Shown here piece by piece: positions 26,104-35,094 of a stretch of 64,000 nucleotides of DNA. Within the stretch, counting starts at the first letter, position 1. Every line of letters begins with the position of its first letter. The translations under genes were made by a program, and so were the position numbers. Origin of the DNA: Clostridium gelidum (lineage in GTDB: Bacteria > Bacillota > Clostridia > Clostridiales > Clostridiaceae). The notes under the pieces are model-generated. The model was given only the letters and a program-made list of their open reading frames with translations, did no database searches and had not been told where the DNA came from. The stretch covers positions 3,567,001 through 3,631,000 of the forward strand of contig NZ_AP024849.1 of NCBI RefSeq assembly GCF_019977655.1, written 5' to 3'.

Positions 26104-26203
26104 CCTAGGGCGTAGCAAAAATATCGCAAATTCATTGAATAATACGATATTCTAATTTTTTATATTTAATTTTACTTATTGATCCTGCTACATGATAATA
26201 GAA
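26104..26203. repeat. Array repeat, copy A (100-bp core)
   Basis: Starts CCTAGGGCGTAGCA, continues with the AATATCGCAAATTCATTGAA hairpin and ends GATCCTGCTACATGATAATA. It matches the last 100 bp of the 178-bp repeats; the promoter arm is diverged here. Ends 29 bp from the stop of the GNAT gene. Confidence 0.85.
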
Positions 26204-26231
26204 TATTGTGTCTTAATTCCAATAATTTATT

Positions 26232-26744
26232 TTATCTAAATTTAAGAATATAGTTATCATCTTGTCCAATAGAACTAACTAATTTAAAATTGCAATTATT
26301 TAATACTTTACTAGAACCAATATTTGTTTTCAGAACTTTGGCGACTATACCTTTAGAATCTTGAAATCCATAAGCCCACTTCGCTAGAGTTTCTAAAGCC
26401 TCCGTCATAAGTCTTTTCTTTCTATAATTAGATGAAATACTGTATCCAACTTCTGAATATCCATTTTCATCTGGTAATCCTTTAAACCCAATAAAACCTA
26501 TTCCTTTTTGATTGTCCTTATCAATAATCAACCAGTATGTATACCACTCATGAACATCTTCACTAACCTTTTGCATTTTCTCTATTTTCTTTGATATTGC
26601 TAATTTAACAAAATCAAGCATTGCTTCTAATTCAATAAGAATTTCAACAGTATCAATTTCATTGTTATTAATATGTAATAGTTCATTAAAAGATAAAGGT
26701 TTTAAAAGTAACCTTTCTGACTCTAATATTCTCTTCTCCAACAT
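26232..26744 (-). CDS. GNAT-family acetyltransferase (RimJ/RimL-like)
   Basis: 170 residues from ATG 26744 (GGAGGTATTA site). ILESERLLLKPLS start, GIGFIGFKGLPDENGYSEVG, YSISSNYRKKRLMTEALETL motif A and ILKTNIGSSKVLNNCNFKLV are characteristic of the RimJ/RimL-type subgroup. The usual Gly of motif A (RxxGxG/A) is replaced by RKKRLM. Substrate unknown. Monocistronic, with an array repeat on each side. Confidence 0.85.
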   Translation of the reverse strand: MLEKRILESERLLLKPLSFNELLHINNNEIDTVEILIELEAMLDFVKLAISKKIEKMQKVSEDVHEWYTYWLIIDKDNQKGIGFIGFKGLPDENGYSEVGYSISSNYRKKRLMTEALETLAKWAYGFQDSKGIVAKVLKTNIGSSKVLNNCNFKLVSSIGQDDNYILKFR

Positions 26745-26787
26745 TAATACCTCCATTTTGTAATTCTTATGTATTACACAACATCTT

Positions 26788-26965
26788 ACCATTATACATT
26801 AATTATAGCATATCTTGTAAATCTATCATTATATAATTTGTCATTTAGTTTCTACTTCATTTTTTCCTAGGGCGTAGCAAAAATACCGCAAATTCATTGA
26901 ATAATACGATATTCTAATTTTTTATATTTAATTTTACTTATTGATCCTGCTACATGATATAAGAA
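26788..26965. repeat. Array repeat, copy B (178 bp)
   Basis: Full-length unit. First 78 bp: ACCATTATACATTAATTATA (minus-strand TGCTATAAT promoter) to TTCTACTTCAT. Last 100 bp: CCTAGGGCGTAGCA, hairpin, CTACATGATATAAGAA. It starts 44 bp before one gene and ends 31 bp after the stop of the next. Confidence 0.9.
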
Positions 26966-26995
26966 AGATACGAACTAACCATTTCAAATTGCTTA

Positions 26996-27595
26996 TTACA
27001 ACTGGATTACAATATTACCACCTATTTGTTTATCTCTAAATGGCGGATTAAATTCTTTAAAAATCAATTCAATTCCTGAAAGATTATCAGGCAATGGTGG
27101 TGATACAATAAAATTATAATGAAAATGACCACCACCTCCACATCCCTCTAACATTCGACATTCATATTGTTCGTTTATAAACAAATCAAAACTAGCATGT
27201 CGTGACTGATGTTCGAATGTATCACTTGTATTATCCCAATCTATATTGAAATTTACAACGCTAGAATTTGAGTACTGACGGATAGACATTATAGAAAAAA
27301 GATGATCATCTATCTCAAGTGACTTTAAAACTGGTAAATTCCTTCGAAATCCCTCTGGTTTAACTAATGGTATGTATAATTTTTCATTCCACAGTGAACC
27401 AAATACTGATTTTAATAAATCCTCGTATAAATTAAATTTTTCTGCCCAGTTAGATATGTATTCAAAAGGTGGATAACCTGGATTATTGTCTGAAGTGTCC
27501 TTGCGTTGATTTATTAATTCACAAATTTTTTCATCTATTTGCTTAATTCTTTCATCATAATGTGTAGTTGGTCGCTCATATGGCATTCGTTCCAT
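26996..27595 (-). CDS. Hypothetical protein with chorismate-mutase-like N-terminal helix
   Basis: 199 residues from ATG 27595 (GGAGG nine bases before). The helix YDERIKQIDEKICELINQR resembles the first helix of AroQ-type chorismate mutases, but the other active-site helices are not seen. The remainder is beta-rich with SRHASFDLFINEQYE and a GCGGGGHFHYNF loop. Homologues of this length exist in Firmicutes as unknown proteins. Flanked by repeats B and C. Confidence 0.65.
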   Translation of the reverse strand: MERMPYERPTTHYDERIKQIDEKICELINQRKDTSDNNPGYPPFEYISNWAEKFNLYEDLLKSVFGSLWNEKLYIPLVKPEGFRRNLPVLKSLEIDDHLFSIMSIRQYSNSSVVNFNIDWDNTSDTFEHQSRHASFDLFINEQYECRMLEGCGGGGHFHYNFIVSPPLPDNLSGIELIFKEFNPPFRDKQIGGNIVIQL

Positions 27596-27635
27596 TTTTT
27601 TATACCTCCTAAAAATATGTTCTTCGTACTTAATT

Positions 27636-27813
27636 ACCATTATGCATCAATTATATCATATCTTGTAAATTTATTGTTATTTAATTTATTATTTAGCTTC
27701 TACTTCATAGTTTCCTAGGGCGTAGCAAAAATATCGCAAATTCATTGAATAATACGATATTCTAATTTTTTATATTTAATTTTACTTATTGATCCTGCTA
27801 CATGATAATAGAA
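27636..27813. repeat. Array repeat, copy C (178 bp)
   Basis: Same length and layout as copies B, D and E. It begins 41 bp before the start of the gene to its left. Confidence 0.9.
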
Positions 27814-27825
27814 CATTCCGAACTA

Positions 27826-27868
27826 AAAAATGCTGAAAAATTAACTTTGAATAATACAGCATTCTGGA
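27826..27868. repeat. Additional hairpin of the repeat family
   Basis: AATGCTG ... TTGAATAATA-CAGCATT: the loop string TTGAATAATA is shared with the array hairpins while both stem arms are different and still complementary. It lies between repeat C and the stop at 27937. Confidence 0.5.
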
Positions 27869-27936
27869 CAATAATTCGGTTTGTAATGTATATTCGATAA
27901 ATAAAGAAATGGTAAGCTCTATTTACAAAATATATT

Positions 27937-29187
27937 TTAAATATTCCTACAATGATAATAAGCCATTATATCATCTAAATACTTAAATCTTTCATATATG
28001 TTTAAAATCCTTAATTTGCACAATTCATCTATACTACTTTTTGATATATATTGACTATAATCTATCTCATTATAAATCATACTCAATTTATTAAATGAAC
28101 CTTGACTATATCTAGTATGAATTTCTTTTGAATTTTTTATATAGTCTATTTGCTCATTAAGTATTTCATAATGTCTATAACATAAAGGGGTTATTAAATC
28201 AATATCATCTAGTTGAAATGCAGGATAGGTATCAGCTTTATATAATTTTGCTTCCCAATAATATTCTAAGACACATGTCGTTATATTTGTAAAGTATCTT
28301 AGCAATTCATTCTTTATTGTTTTAATAGTAATTGCTGTGCCTGTATTATCATCTATCAATATAATTTTTGAAACAACAGGGTACTTAGTACTTAAATGAT
28401 AAACTTGTTCAGATAAAGATTCTTGACAAAAATAAGAAGTATCATATCTAGAATATCTAACATATTCATAGGATATTTTACTAAAATCTTTTTTTGTATC
28501 ATTCATATAGTTTAGCATAGAAATATAAAAAGGTGGTATCAAAGCAGCTCCTTGCAATGGAGAGATTATTATATCATTTACTCCTATATAGTCACATAAC
28601 GCAAAAAAGGCAGTAGTCATAACAAGAATATTATCCATTTCTGAATATTCCCGGACACTAGTAATATTAAGTTCCTTCACATCTATTAATAAATTATCAA
28701 TAAAGCCAAAATATAATTTAGGGAAATCACAAAAGTCCTCATCAAATATAATCTGCACTAAATAGTCAGTAAGTCTTGAAAGGTAGCCTTTTAGTAATTC
28801 ATAATAACGATTTTTCAAAGTATTATAAGAAAATACTATACCAATTAATTTTGCTATACATGAAAGCATATGTTGTGTAATCGAAAAAATAACAAATTGT
28901 TTCTTATTATATAGCATTTCAGAATTTAAAATACTAGGTGCATCTATAAGTATTGCTCTTAATAAATCTATTGTTTCATCTAAATCCTCTGAATAATAAG
29001 CATTATTTCTGTTACAATAAAACGGTTTTTTGACGCTGAAATATTTTTTTAATATAGGCAAATACATGTTATACTCTATTTCAAATTCACTTGAATCAAT
29101 ATATGCCTCCCCAGCAAAGCCGAATTTATATTTCCGTAATATAGATTTACTTAAGATTGAATCTACTGTTTTATATAAAGTACTCAA
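27937..29187 (-). CDS. Phosphoribosyltransferase-like protein (416 aa)
   Basis: The stretch KIILIDDNTGTAITIKTIKN matches the PRPP-binding loop of type I phosphoribosyltransferases (two acidic residues, then TGT/A-T). The rest is mainly helical with no other motif, including YIGVNDIIISPLQGAALIPP before the loop, which fits the usual beta strand and substrate-side loop. Much longer than purine salvage enzymes, so probably not one of those. TTG start, GGAGGG eight bases before. Substrate unknown; some phosphoribosyltransferase-like proteins occur in phage-defence and stress islands, a possibility here only by analogy. Confidence 0.6.
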   Translation of the reverse strand: MSTLYKTVDSILSKSILRKYKFGFAGEAYIDSSEFEIEYNMYLPILKKYFSVKKPFYCNRNNAYYSEDLDETIDLLRAILIDAPSILNSEMLYNKKQFVIFSITQHMLSCIAKLIGIVFSYNTLKNRYYELLKGYLSRLTDYLVQIIFDEDFCDFPKLYFGFIDNLLIDVKELNITSVREYSEMDNILVMTTAFFALCDYIGVNDIIISPLQGAALIPPFYISMLNYMNDTKKDFSKISYEYVRYSRYDTSYFCQESLSEQVYHLSTKYPVVSKIILIDDNTGTAITIKTIKNELLRYFTNITTCVLEYYWEAKLYKADTYPAFQLDDIDLITPLCYRHYEILNEQIDYIKNSKEIHTRYSQGSFNKLSMIYNEIDYSQYISKSSIDELCKLRILNIYERFKYLDDIMAYYHCRNI

Positions 29188-29305
29188 CCAAACATCCCTC
29201 CTTGCAATTAGTGCTGTAATATTTTTTGATTCTGCCTTAATTCAGGGATAATTATAGCATAGTTTTTAGATAATTTCATTAAATCTTTACTAAAATTTGT
29301 CATTT

Positions 29306-29331
29306 GTAAAAGTATACAAATGACGTATTGT
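29306..29331. terminator. Hairpin upstream of the phosphoribosyltransferase-like gene
   Basis: GTCATTTGTA/TACAAATGAC, perfect 10-bp stem. No strong T-tract. Together with ACGAACATTGTTCGT at 29342-29356 it occupies the longer gap before repeat D. Confidence 0.35.
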
Positions 29332-29390
29332 TTAATTATCAACGAACATTGTTCGTAAATTAAAATTCAGTAGTTAGTACGCATTTAAAT

Positions 29391-29568
29391 ACCATTATGA
29401 ATTAATTATAGCATATCTTGTAAATTTATCATTATTTAATTTATTATTTAGCTTCTACTTCATATCTTCCTAGGGCGTAGCAAAAATATCGCAAATTCAT
29501 TGAATAATACGATATTCTAATTTTTTATATTTAATTTTACTTATTGATCCTGCCACATGATATAAGAA
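29391..29568. repeat. Array repeat, copy D (178 bp)
   Basis: Full-length unit; one change in the end motif (GCCACATGATA for GCTACATGATA). Ends 16 bp after the next gene's stop. Confidence 0.9.
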
Positions 29569-29583
29569 TAAAGTGAAAGAAAT

Positions 29584-30102
29584 TTAGTTAGTTGCTACTG
29601 TAATACTATATTTGTACAGATATTCATTGTCCTCTTCATCAAAAATAGTTCCTAATAATTTACCATTGTTCTTTTCTATAATTTTCTTTGAGGCTGTATT
29701 GTCTATATTACAAGTTAAAATTACTTCTTCTATTCCTATATTTATAGCCTTTCCCAATGCCAGCTTTAAAATCTGAAAACCATAACCTCTATTTCTGTAA
29801 TCAGGTGATATATCATAACCTATATGCCCAGCACATTCTACCTCTTGGTGTCTAATTCTCACTACTCCTACAACTTCTTTTTTATCAATTAACCAGAATG
29901 TAGAAGTTACAACCTCTCCTTGAGGTAACTCGTTTCCCTTTGAATAATTCTGCAAGTTGTTTAAATAATCTTGGAAATTTTCTAAGGCTTTTTTATACTT
30001 ATTAAAATAATGTTCATCATTTATTTTTCTGTATGTTAGAGCATAATTTTCAAAACTCTTTTGATATTGTTTATTAGGCTCAACTAAAAATAAATCTTTC
30101 AT
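29584..30102 (-). CDS. GNAT-family N-acetyltransferase
   Basis: 172 residues. STFWLIDKKEVVGVVRIRH strand pair, HIGYDISPDYRNRGYGFQIL motif A with the classic R-N-R-G-Y-G, ILTCNIDNTASKKIIEKNNG. This resembles clostridial GNATs annotated as aminoglycoside-type or unknown acetyltransferases; the substrate cannot be told. GGAGGATAATTT site. Flanked by repeats D and E. Confidence 0.9.
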   Translation of the reverse strand: MKDLFLVEPNKQYQKSFENYALTYRKINDEHYFNKYKKALENFQDYLNNLQNYSKGNELPQGEVVTSTFWLIDKKEVVGVVRIRHQEVECAGHIGYDISPDYRNRGYGFQILKLALGKAINIGIEEVILTCNIDNTASKKIIEKNNGKLLGTIFDEEDNEYLYKYSITVATN

Positions 30103-30140
30103 AAATTATCCTCCATTTTATATACACTTCGCAAAATTTT

Positions 30141-30252
30141 ACCATCATACATTAATTATAGCATATCTTGTAAATCTATCATTATATAATTTGTCATTTA
30201 GTTTCTACTTCATATTATCCTAGGGCGTAGCAAAAATATCGCAAATTCATTG
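30141..30252. repeat. Array repeat, copy E, part 1 (split by IS)
   Basis: First 112 bp of the 178-bp unit, ending GCAAATTCATTG at the insertion site. The remaining 66 bp are at 31724-31789, so the interrupted unit is exactly 178 bp. Confidence 0.9.
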
Positions 30253-30343
30253 TAAAATGTACCCTATAAGATAGACAGTAAATAAAATATCTATCTTATA
30301 GGGTTTTTATGTATAATAAAACAAAGAGATAGGAGTAGATTTT

Positions 30344-30763
30344 ATGAGTAATAAGTTATTTACAAAAGAAGAAATAGAATTGATATCTAGAAATAAATAT
30401 GTAAAAAATGTTAGTGAAAGATCAATTACATATACAGATGAATTCAGACGAATTTTTATATCAGAATACGAAAAAGGAAAGTTTCCACGAAAGATATTTG
30501 AAGAATCTGATTTCGTGATAAGTATCTTAGAGATTGGACGAATTGAATCGATAAGTAAAAAATGGCGTGCTGCCTATAAGGAAAACGGTATACATGGTTT
30601 AGATGATACAAGAAAAGGCAAAGCTGGGCGACCTCGTGATAAGGAACTTTCTATAGACGAAAAATATGAACGTCTTAAAGTACAAACTACTCTACTGAAA
30701 GCTGAGAATGAATTATTAAAAAAACTCGATTTGATAGAAAGGAGAGTGATAAAACGAAAATAG
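30344..30763 (+). CDS. IS3-family transposase OrfA
   Basis: 139 residues with an HTH region (WRAAYKENGIHGLDDTRKGK) and a C-terminal leucine-zipper-like helix LKVQTTLLKAENELLKKLDL. Acts in end recognition; fused to OrfB by -1 frameshifting near ATAAAACGAAAATAG in this family. Confidence 0.9.
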   Translation: MSNKLFTKEEIELISRNKYVKNVSERSITYTDEFRRIFISEYEKGKFPRKIFEESDFVISILEIGRIESISKKWRAAYKENGIHGLDDTRKGKAGRPRDKELSIDEKYERLKVQTTLLKAENELLKKLDLIERRVIKRK

Positions 30764-30828
30764 GTTCATTAACAAAAGAAAATTTCATTCTTATTAAATC
30801 AGTAATTAAAAAATATAAATTAAAGAAT

Positions 30829-31692
30829 ATGACAAGCTATTTATGCACATTAGCTGGTGTATCACGTTCTGGATATTATAATTATTTTTCAGCAAAATCC
30901 GAATGCTTGCGCAGCAAGCGCAACGATAATGATTTGGAAGTTAAAGATATAATTTTAAAGGCATTCAACTTCAAAAAACATAAAAAAGGTGCAAGACAAA
31001 TAAAGATGGTATTGAAATCTCAATATGGAGTTGTATATAATCTAAAACGTATTCGCAGACTTATGAAAAAATATGACATAGTTTGTCCTTATAGAAAAGC
31101 AAATCCATATAGACGAATGGTAAAAGCAACTAAAGAACATAAAGTCTTACCTAATGTGCTTAATAGGAATTTCAAACAGAATACCCCTGGCAAAGTATTG
31201 CTTACGGATATTACCTATTTGTTCTATAAAAATAAAAGCAAAAAGGCTTATTTGTCGACCATTAAAGATGCATCAACTAATGAAATAATGGCTTATAATG
31301 TATCTGATAGTCTCACATTAGATATAGTTATCGATACTATCACCAATCTTAAGAAATCAAAAAGTGTAAAATTTCATCCTGAAGCTTTCATTCATTCAGA
31401 TCAAGGATCACACTACACAAGTCCTAAATTTCAGAAGTTAGTAAAAGAATGTGGGTTTGGTCAATCTATGTCTAGACGAGGAAACTGTTGGGACAACGCC
31501 CCGCAGGAATCATTCTTTGGGCATTTCAAAGATGAAGTAAACATAAAACAATGCCAAACATTAGAAGACCTAAAAAATGAGATAGACCAGTACATGATTT
31601 ATTATAACAACTATAGATATCAATGGAATTTAAAAAGGATGACTCCTGTTGAATACAGAAATCATCTCATTGATTCTACACAGTATTTTTAA
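30829..31692 (+). CDS. IS3-family transposase OrfB (DDE catalytic subunit)
   Basis: 287 residues from an internal ATG; the frame is open upstream to the OrfA end, consistent with an OrfAB fusion made by -1 frameshifting. DDE triad context: LLTDITYLF, FIHSDQGSHYTS, NAPQESFFGHFKDE, as in the rve integrase core. Confidence 0.92.
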   Translation: MTSYLCTLAGVSRSGYYNYFSAKSECLRSKRNDNDLEVKDIILKAFNFKKHKKGARQIKMVLKSQYGVVYNLKRIRRLMKKYDIVCPYRKANPYRRMVKATKEHKVLPNVLNRNFKQNTPGKVLLTDITYLFYKNKSKKAYLSTIKDASTNEIMAYNVSDSLTLDIVIDTITNLKKSKSVKFHPEAFIHSDQGSHYTSPKFQKLVKECGFGQSMSRRGNCWDNAPQESFFGHFKDEVNIKQCQTLEDLKNEIDQYMIYYNNYRYQWNLKRMTPVEYRNHLIDSTQYF

Positions 31693-31723
31693 CAATGTCC
31701 TTTACAAAGGGTACATTTTATTG

Positions 31724-31789
31724 AATAATACGATATTCTAATTTTTTATATTTAATTTTACTTATTGATCCTGCTACATGATAGTAGAA
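31724..31789. repeat. Array repeat, copy E, part 2
   Basis: Last 66 bp of the 178-bp unit (AATAATACGATATTC ... GATAGTAGAA). Only 2 bp separate it from the stop codon of the next gene. Confidence 0.9.
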
Positions 31790-31791
31790 CA

Positions 31792-32364
31792 TTATGAATT
31801 ACATTCATTCGTTTTGCTCACATAATTTATTTTTAATATATTCATAATTTGTTTGACAATTTCATCTAACTCCATACTGCCATCTATAACATAATCCGAA
31901 TTTGGCAGAATAGTCTTTAGCATTTCTTCATATGCAATTCTCGCATATTTCAAATAAAAACTCATATCTTCCCTGATTTCATTCCCAGTAGCATTATACA
32001 TATCACGTAACACACGTCTTGCCATTGCTATATCTAAAGGAGTGTCAATAAAAATCGCATAATCTATAAATTGTTTAATCAAATCATTTTTATATGCAAA
32101 TGGATAATCCAATAAAATATATTGAGTCTCATTATCTCCTTTGAATTTCAATATATCCTTTTTTAGTGGCTCTAAGTTCCATTCATTATAATCTGCTCCA
32201 TTCATCACCCATTGATGAAAATCCTCAACTTCTCCTTCAAAATCATAATCATCAAAATGAAGTGATTTAGCACTTTTCATTTTTTTCTTGAGTTCGTTTA
32301 TTATTGTTGTTTTTCCACCTGCTGTAACACTTGATACTGCTATTATTACTGCTTTATTTATCAT
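31792..32364 (-). CDS. P-loop kinase, uridine-kinase-like
   Basis: 190 residues from ATG 32364 (GAAGGTGATT site). Walker A SSVTAGGKTT near the N-terminus, LHFDDYDF (Asp pair as in nucleoside kinases), ILLDYPFAY (Walker B-like), and a lid-like Arg-rich segment MARRVLRDMYNATG. Probably phosphorylates a nucleoside or other small molecule. Unrelated to its neighbours; repeats E and F on either side. Confidence 0.8.
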   Translation of the reverse strand: MINKAVIIAVSSVTAGGKTTIINELKKKMKSAKSLHFDDYDFEGEVEDFHQWVMNGADYNEWNLEPLKKDILKFKGDNETQYILLDYPFAYKNDLIKQFIDYAIFIDTPLDIAMARRVLRDMYNATGNEIREDMSFYLKYARIAYEEMLKTILPNSDYVIDGSMELDEIVKQIMNILKINYVSKTNECNS

Positions 32365-32407
32365 AATCACCTTCTCATATACAATAATATTTGTTTCGCA
32401 TAAATTT

Positions 32408-32585
32408 ACCATTATGAATCAATTATATCATATGTTGTAAATTTTTCATTATATAATTTGTCATTTAGTTTCTACTTCATATTATCCTATTGTGCAAGAA
32501 AAAAATCGCAAATTCAAACTCTTGAATAATGCGATTTTACAATCTGTTATTTATTTTTATTGATTTACAATGTATGAACATTGCG
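32408..32585. repeat. Array repeat, copy F (promoter arm conserved, hairpin variant)
   Basis: The first 78 bp match copies B-E closely, starting 44 bp before the kinase gene. The second part has a variant hairpin AAATCGCA/TGCGATTT with the loop CTCTTGAATAA. Confidence 0.8.
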
Positions 32586-32649
32586 ATCTAACTGTAATGT
32601 AGGTTATACTCGAAATCTGTCACTTGAATTATTATTAATTACATTAAAA

Positions 32650-33246
32650 TTAATCAACCCTTCTGTTTTTATAATAATACTCTTTATCACGTTCATTTAT
32701 CTTTCTTAATACACGACATGGATTTCCTACAGCGATTACATTTTCAGGAATATCATGAGTAACAACACTTCCAGCACCAATAACTGAATTATCTCCAATC
32801 GTGATTCCTGGTAAAATTACTGCATTTGAGCCTATCCATACATCGTTACCAATTCTTACTGGAATTGAAAACTGAGTACCTGGTCTGCGAAGATCTGAGT
32901 CAACGGGATGGCCTGTAGGTGTTATTGTTACATTAGGTGCTATCATTACATGCTCACCTATATAAACATCAATATCATCTACAATTACAAGATTAAAATT
33001 AGCATAAAAATGATTGCCAATGTGCACATTTGTACCATATGCCATGTGTACTGGTGGTTCAATCCAAATATCCTCACCCATATCGCCCAATAATTTTTTC
33101 AGCAAATCTTTCCTTTTTATTTCTTCATTTGGATGTGTATTGTTATAATCATATAATAATTCTTTACACCTTCTACGTTCCTCGTCAAGTCCCTCCCCAA
33201 CATCTACATACAACATACCATTTTTCATTTTCTCTCTTATAGTCAT
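32650..33246 (-). CDS. Sugar O-acetyltransferase (Maa/LacA/NodL type)
   Basis: 198 residues. N-terminal Mac domain (MTIREKMKNGMLYVDVGEG) and a left-handed beta-helix of hexapeptide repeats with the conserved PTGHPVD active-site loop (catalytic His), VRIGNDVWIGSNAVILPG, and the C-terminal IPENVIAVGNPCRVLRKI. Acetylates sugars such as maltose or galactosides with acetyl-CoA. GGAGGGTATT site. Confidence 0.93.
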   Translation of the reverse strand: MTIREKMKNGMLYVDVGEGLDEERRRCKELLYDYNNTHPNEEIKRKDLLKKLLGDMGEDIWIEPPVHMAYGTNVHIGNHFYANFNLVIVDDIDVYIGEHVMIAPNVTITPTGHPVDSDLRRPGTQFSIPVRIGNDVWIGSNAVILPGITIGDNSVIGAGSVVTHDIPENVIAVGNPCRVLRKINERDKEYYYKNRRVD

Positions 33247-33488
33247 AATACCCTCCATAATTTATAATATTTATTTCAATTCATTATCTCGCATTTTTTA
33301 CTGTTGCGGCACAAGCATTTATTTAATTAACCATTACTACCGTAAATCGGGTGCAAAAAAATGAATGTACGATTTTAGCCAAAAGATTACATAGTTACAT
33401 AAGAATTCAAAACTTAAAATTTATAAAAACAATTTAATTTGCAAATTTAACGAGTAAAATATTTGCATTTATGGAATTATATTTTTCT

Positions 33489-33521
33489 TAGCGTATGAAA
33501 TATCATTTTTGCGTACGCTAC
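33489..33521 (-). terminator. Hairpin after the VOC gene
   Basis: TAGCGTA/TACGCTA stem, 18 bp after the stop at 33539. The stem contains GCGTA as in the array repeats, but the rest does not match. Nothing else is seen in 33259-33488. Confidence 0.45.
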
Positions 33522-33538
33522 CCTATATTAAAAATATC

Positions 33539-33925
33539 TTATTTTTTCTTATACCATTGGATATACTCTAAAATATTATTATCTAGGTCAGAGAAGTAAA
33601 TCCAGGTTTCTTCCCCTGCTACCTCTAATGGTCCTCTTAAAATATTCATATTATATTTTTTTAACATTTCAACTGCTGCTCCCATATCATGAACTTCTAT
33701 ACAAAAATGAGGACAATATGGCTTTCTTATTTCAGGTTTTTGATATGTAGTTTTTAAGTCTTGTATCAATTCAATACGAGCATTCTCTAGTTCGAGAAAT
33801 GCATATTCCTCTTTTTCAGCTTCATTAATTGACCTAAAATTAAATTTAAAACCAAGCTTTTTTGTATAGAATTCAATTGAATCATCCATATTTGATACTT
33901 GAAAAGCACCATGATCAAATTTCAT
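33539..33925 (-). CDS. VOC-family (glyoxalase/bleomycin-resistance fold) protein
   Basis: 128 residues from ATG 33925 (GGAGG site). FDHGAFQVSNMDDSIEFYTK first module with metal-ligand-type His, ARIELIQDLK, second module CPHFCIEVHDMGAAVEM, EETWIYFSDLDNNILEYIQW (Glu near the end). One domain, probably dimeric metal enzyme such as a lactoylglutathione-lyase-like protein. Substrate unknown. Confidence 0.88.
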   Translation of the reverse strand: MKFDHGAFQVSNMDDSIEFYTKKLGFKFNFRSINEAEKEEYAFLELENARIELIQDLKTTYQKPEIRKPYCPHFCIEVHDMGAAVEMLKKYNMNILRGPLEVAGEETWIYFSDLDNNILEYIQWYKKK

Positions 33926-33943
33926 ATTAATTCCTCCTCGCAT

Positions 33944-34377
33944 AATAGAAATAGTATTAAAATAAATTCTATCTTAATTATGTACTTTTATGGTATTCCA
34001 GTAAATGGTTAAATGTCATATATATATAGCTCAATGGAATATTAACAAAAGCTATGAGTCTAGCATAATGCTTGCTTCACATCCATCATTTTTACAACTT
34101 TCTAATCTGTTTCTACCTTAATTTTACTGATAGATAACAGCTGCTTTCATAGCAATTTTTGTTGCAGTCCTATTATTATAGTCAATGATATATTTTGCTT
34201 CTTCACTAAAAACACTAGCTTCAGTGAGACTGATTTTTAGGATACAAAAACCCGCAATTTTATTCCAATGGCAGGTTTTCTCAATTATTTTTGCATCATA
34301 TCAATTTTTTCCTTTTATTGATCTACTATCTCATGTGCTTTTATAAAGTTAAGTCGCATTACAATTGCCATTATGTA
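33944..34377. other. Gap with decayed sequence
   Basis: Minus-strand fragment SVFSEEAKYIIDYNNRTATK (34120-34215) reads like the end of a lost gene; hairpin AAAACCcGC/GCaGGTTTT at 34248-34278. No complete gene. Confidence 0.3.
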
Positions 34378-34520
34378 TTAATTATATTATATATTGTAAA
34401 TTTATCATTATATAATTTGTTATTTAGCTTCTACTTCATATTTTCCTAGTGCGTAACAAAAAATATCACACTAAACAATGTGATATTTAAATCTGGTATT
34501 TATTTTACTTGTACATAATG
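34378..34520. repeat. Array repeat, copy G (variant)
   Basis: The promoter arm (CCATTATGTATTAATTATAT and following) and CCTAGTGCGTAACA are recognisable; the hairpin stem is ATATCACA/TGTGATAT. It precedes the stop of the flavodoxin gene. Confidence 0.7.
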
Positions 34521-34528
34521 TACCAACT

Positions 34529-35056
34529 TTACGTATTAACATAAGTTATTATTCTATCTATATTTTTCTTCTCTGTAAAATCTACTGGCTTATCATATAT
34601 AGCAAGCATACCTATTTCATCAGATGATAACTCCTCCTGCTTTTTATTCTTTATTTTCCATTTCAGTAATGTCATAAGGAATTTATCAAAAAGATTTAGT
34701 TTACTATAATTAAAGCCACCTCTTAAATAAAAAAACTTAATATATTTTTGTTGCTCTTGAGTAAAATTTTTATCTATAATTTCATTTATTCCATCCTCTC
34801 TTGATGGCGATGCTCCAGTTGCAAAAACAACTATCTTTTTATCTTTAAGTTTGTCAATGTTTTGTGTTATTAACTTTACTCCAATGATTCCTATCGCATA
34901 CAAACTCCCCCCATAAATTATGGTATCATATGCGGTTAGTATATTGATGGTCACCTTTGATATATCAAAAGTATCTGCTGACAAATCTTCCGCAATCCAT
35001 TCTGCATATTTCCTTGTGAAGCCTGTCTTTGACTTATATATTACTATAGTCTTCAT
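34529..35056 (-). CDS. Flavodoxin-domain protein
   Basis: 175 residues. TIVIYKSKTGFTRKYAEWIA is the FMN phosphate-binding loop, followed by YDTIIYGGSLYAIGI and KIVVFATGASPSRED. This is the short-chain flavodoxin/HemG-like group, with a C-terminal extension of about 40 residues. Probably an electron carrier or NAD(P)H-linked reductase; partner unknown. GAGGTGCAAATA site before ATG 35056. Confidence 0.88.
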   Translation of the reverse strand: MKTIVIYKSKTGFTRKYAEWIAEDLSADTFDISKVTINILTAYDTIIYGGSLYAIGIIGVKLITQNIDKLKDKKIVVFATGASPSREDGINEIIDKNFTQEQQKYIKFFYLRGGFNYSKLNLFDKFLMTLLKWKIKNKKQEELSSDEIGMLAIYDKPVDFTEKKNIDRIITYVNT

Positions 35057-35094
35057 TATTTGCACCTCATTATAACTTTATACACTTCAATCTA

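Larger units (their letters stand above)
30253..31720 (+). mobile_element. IS3-family (IS150-like) insertion sequence, copy 1
   Basis: 1468 bp with perfect 12-bp ends TAAAATGTACCC/GGGTACATTTTA and a 3-bp target duplication TTG (30250-30252, 31721-31723). Two overlapping-frame transposase genes inside. The second copy begins at 62757 and is identical as far as it can be compared. Inserted into the hairpin of array repeat E. Confidence 0.93.

Noticed and set aside
29342..29356. LexA box ACGAACATTGTTCGT
   Set aside because: Spacing is GAAC-N3-GTTC; Gram-positive boxes need four bases.
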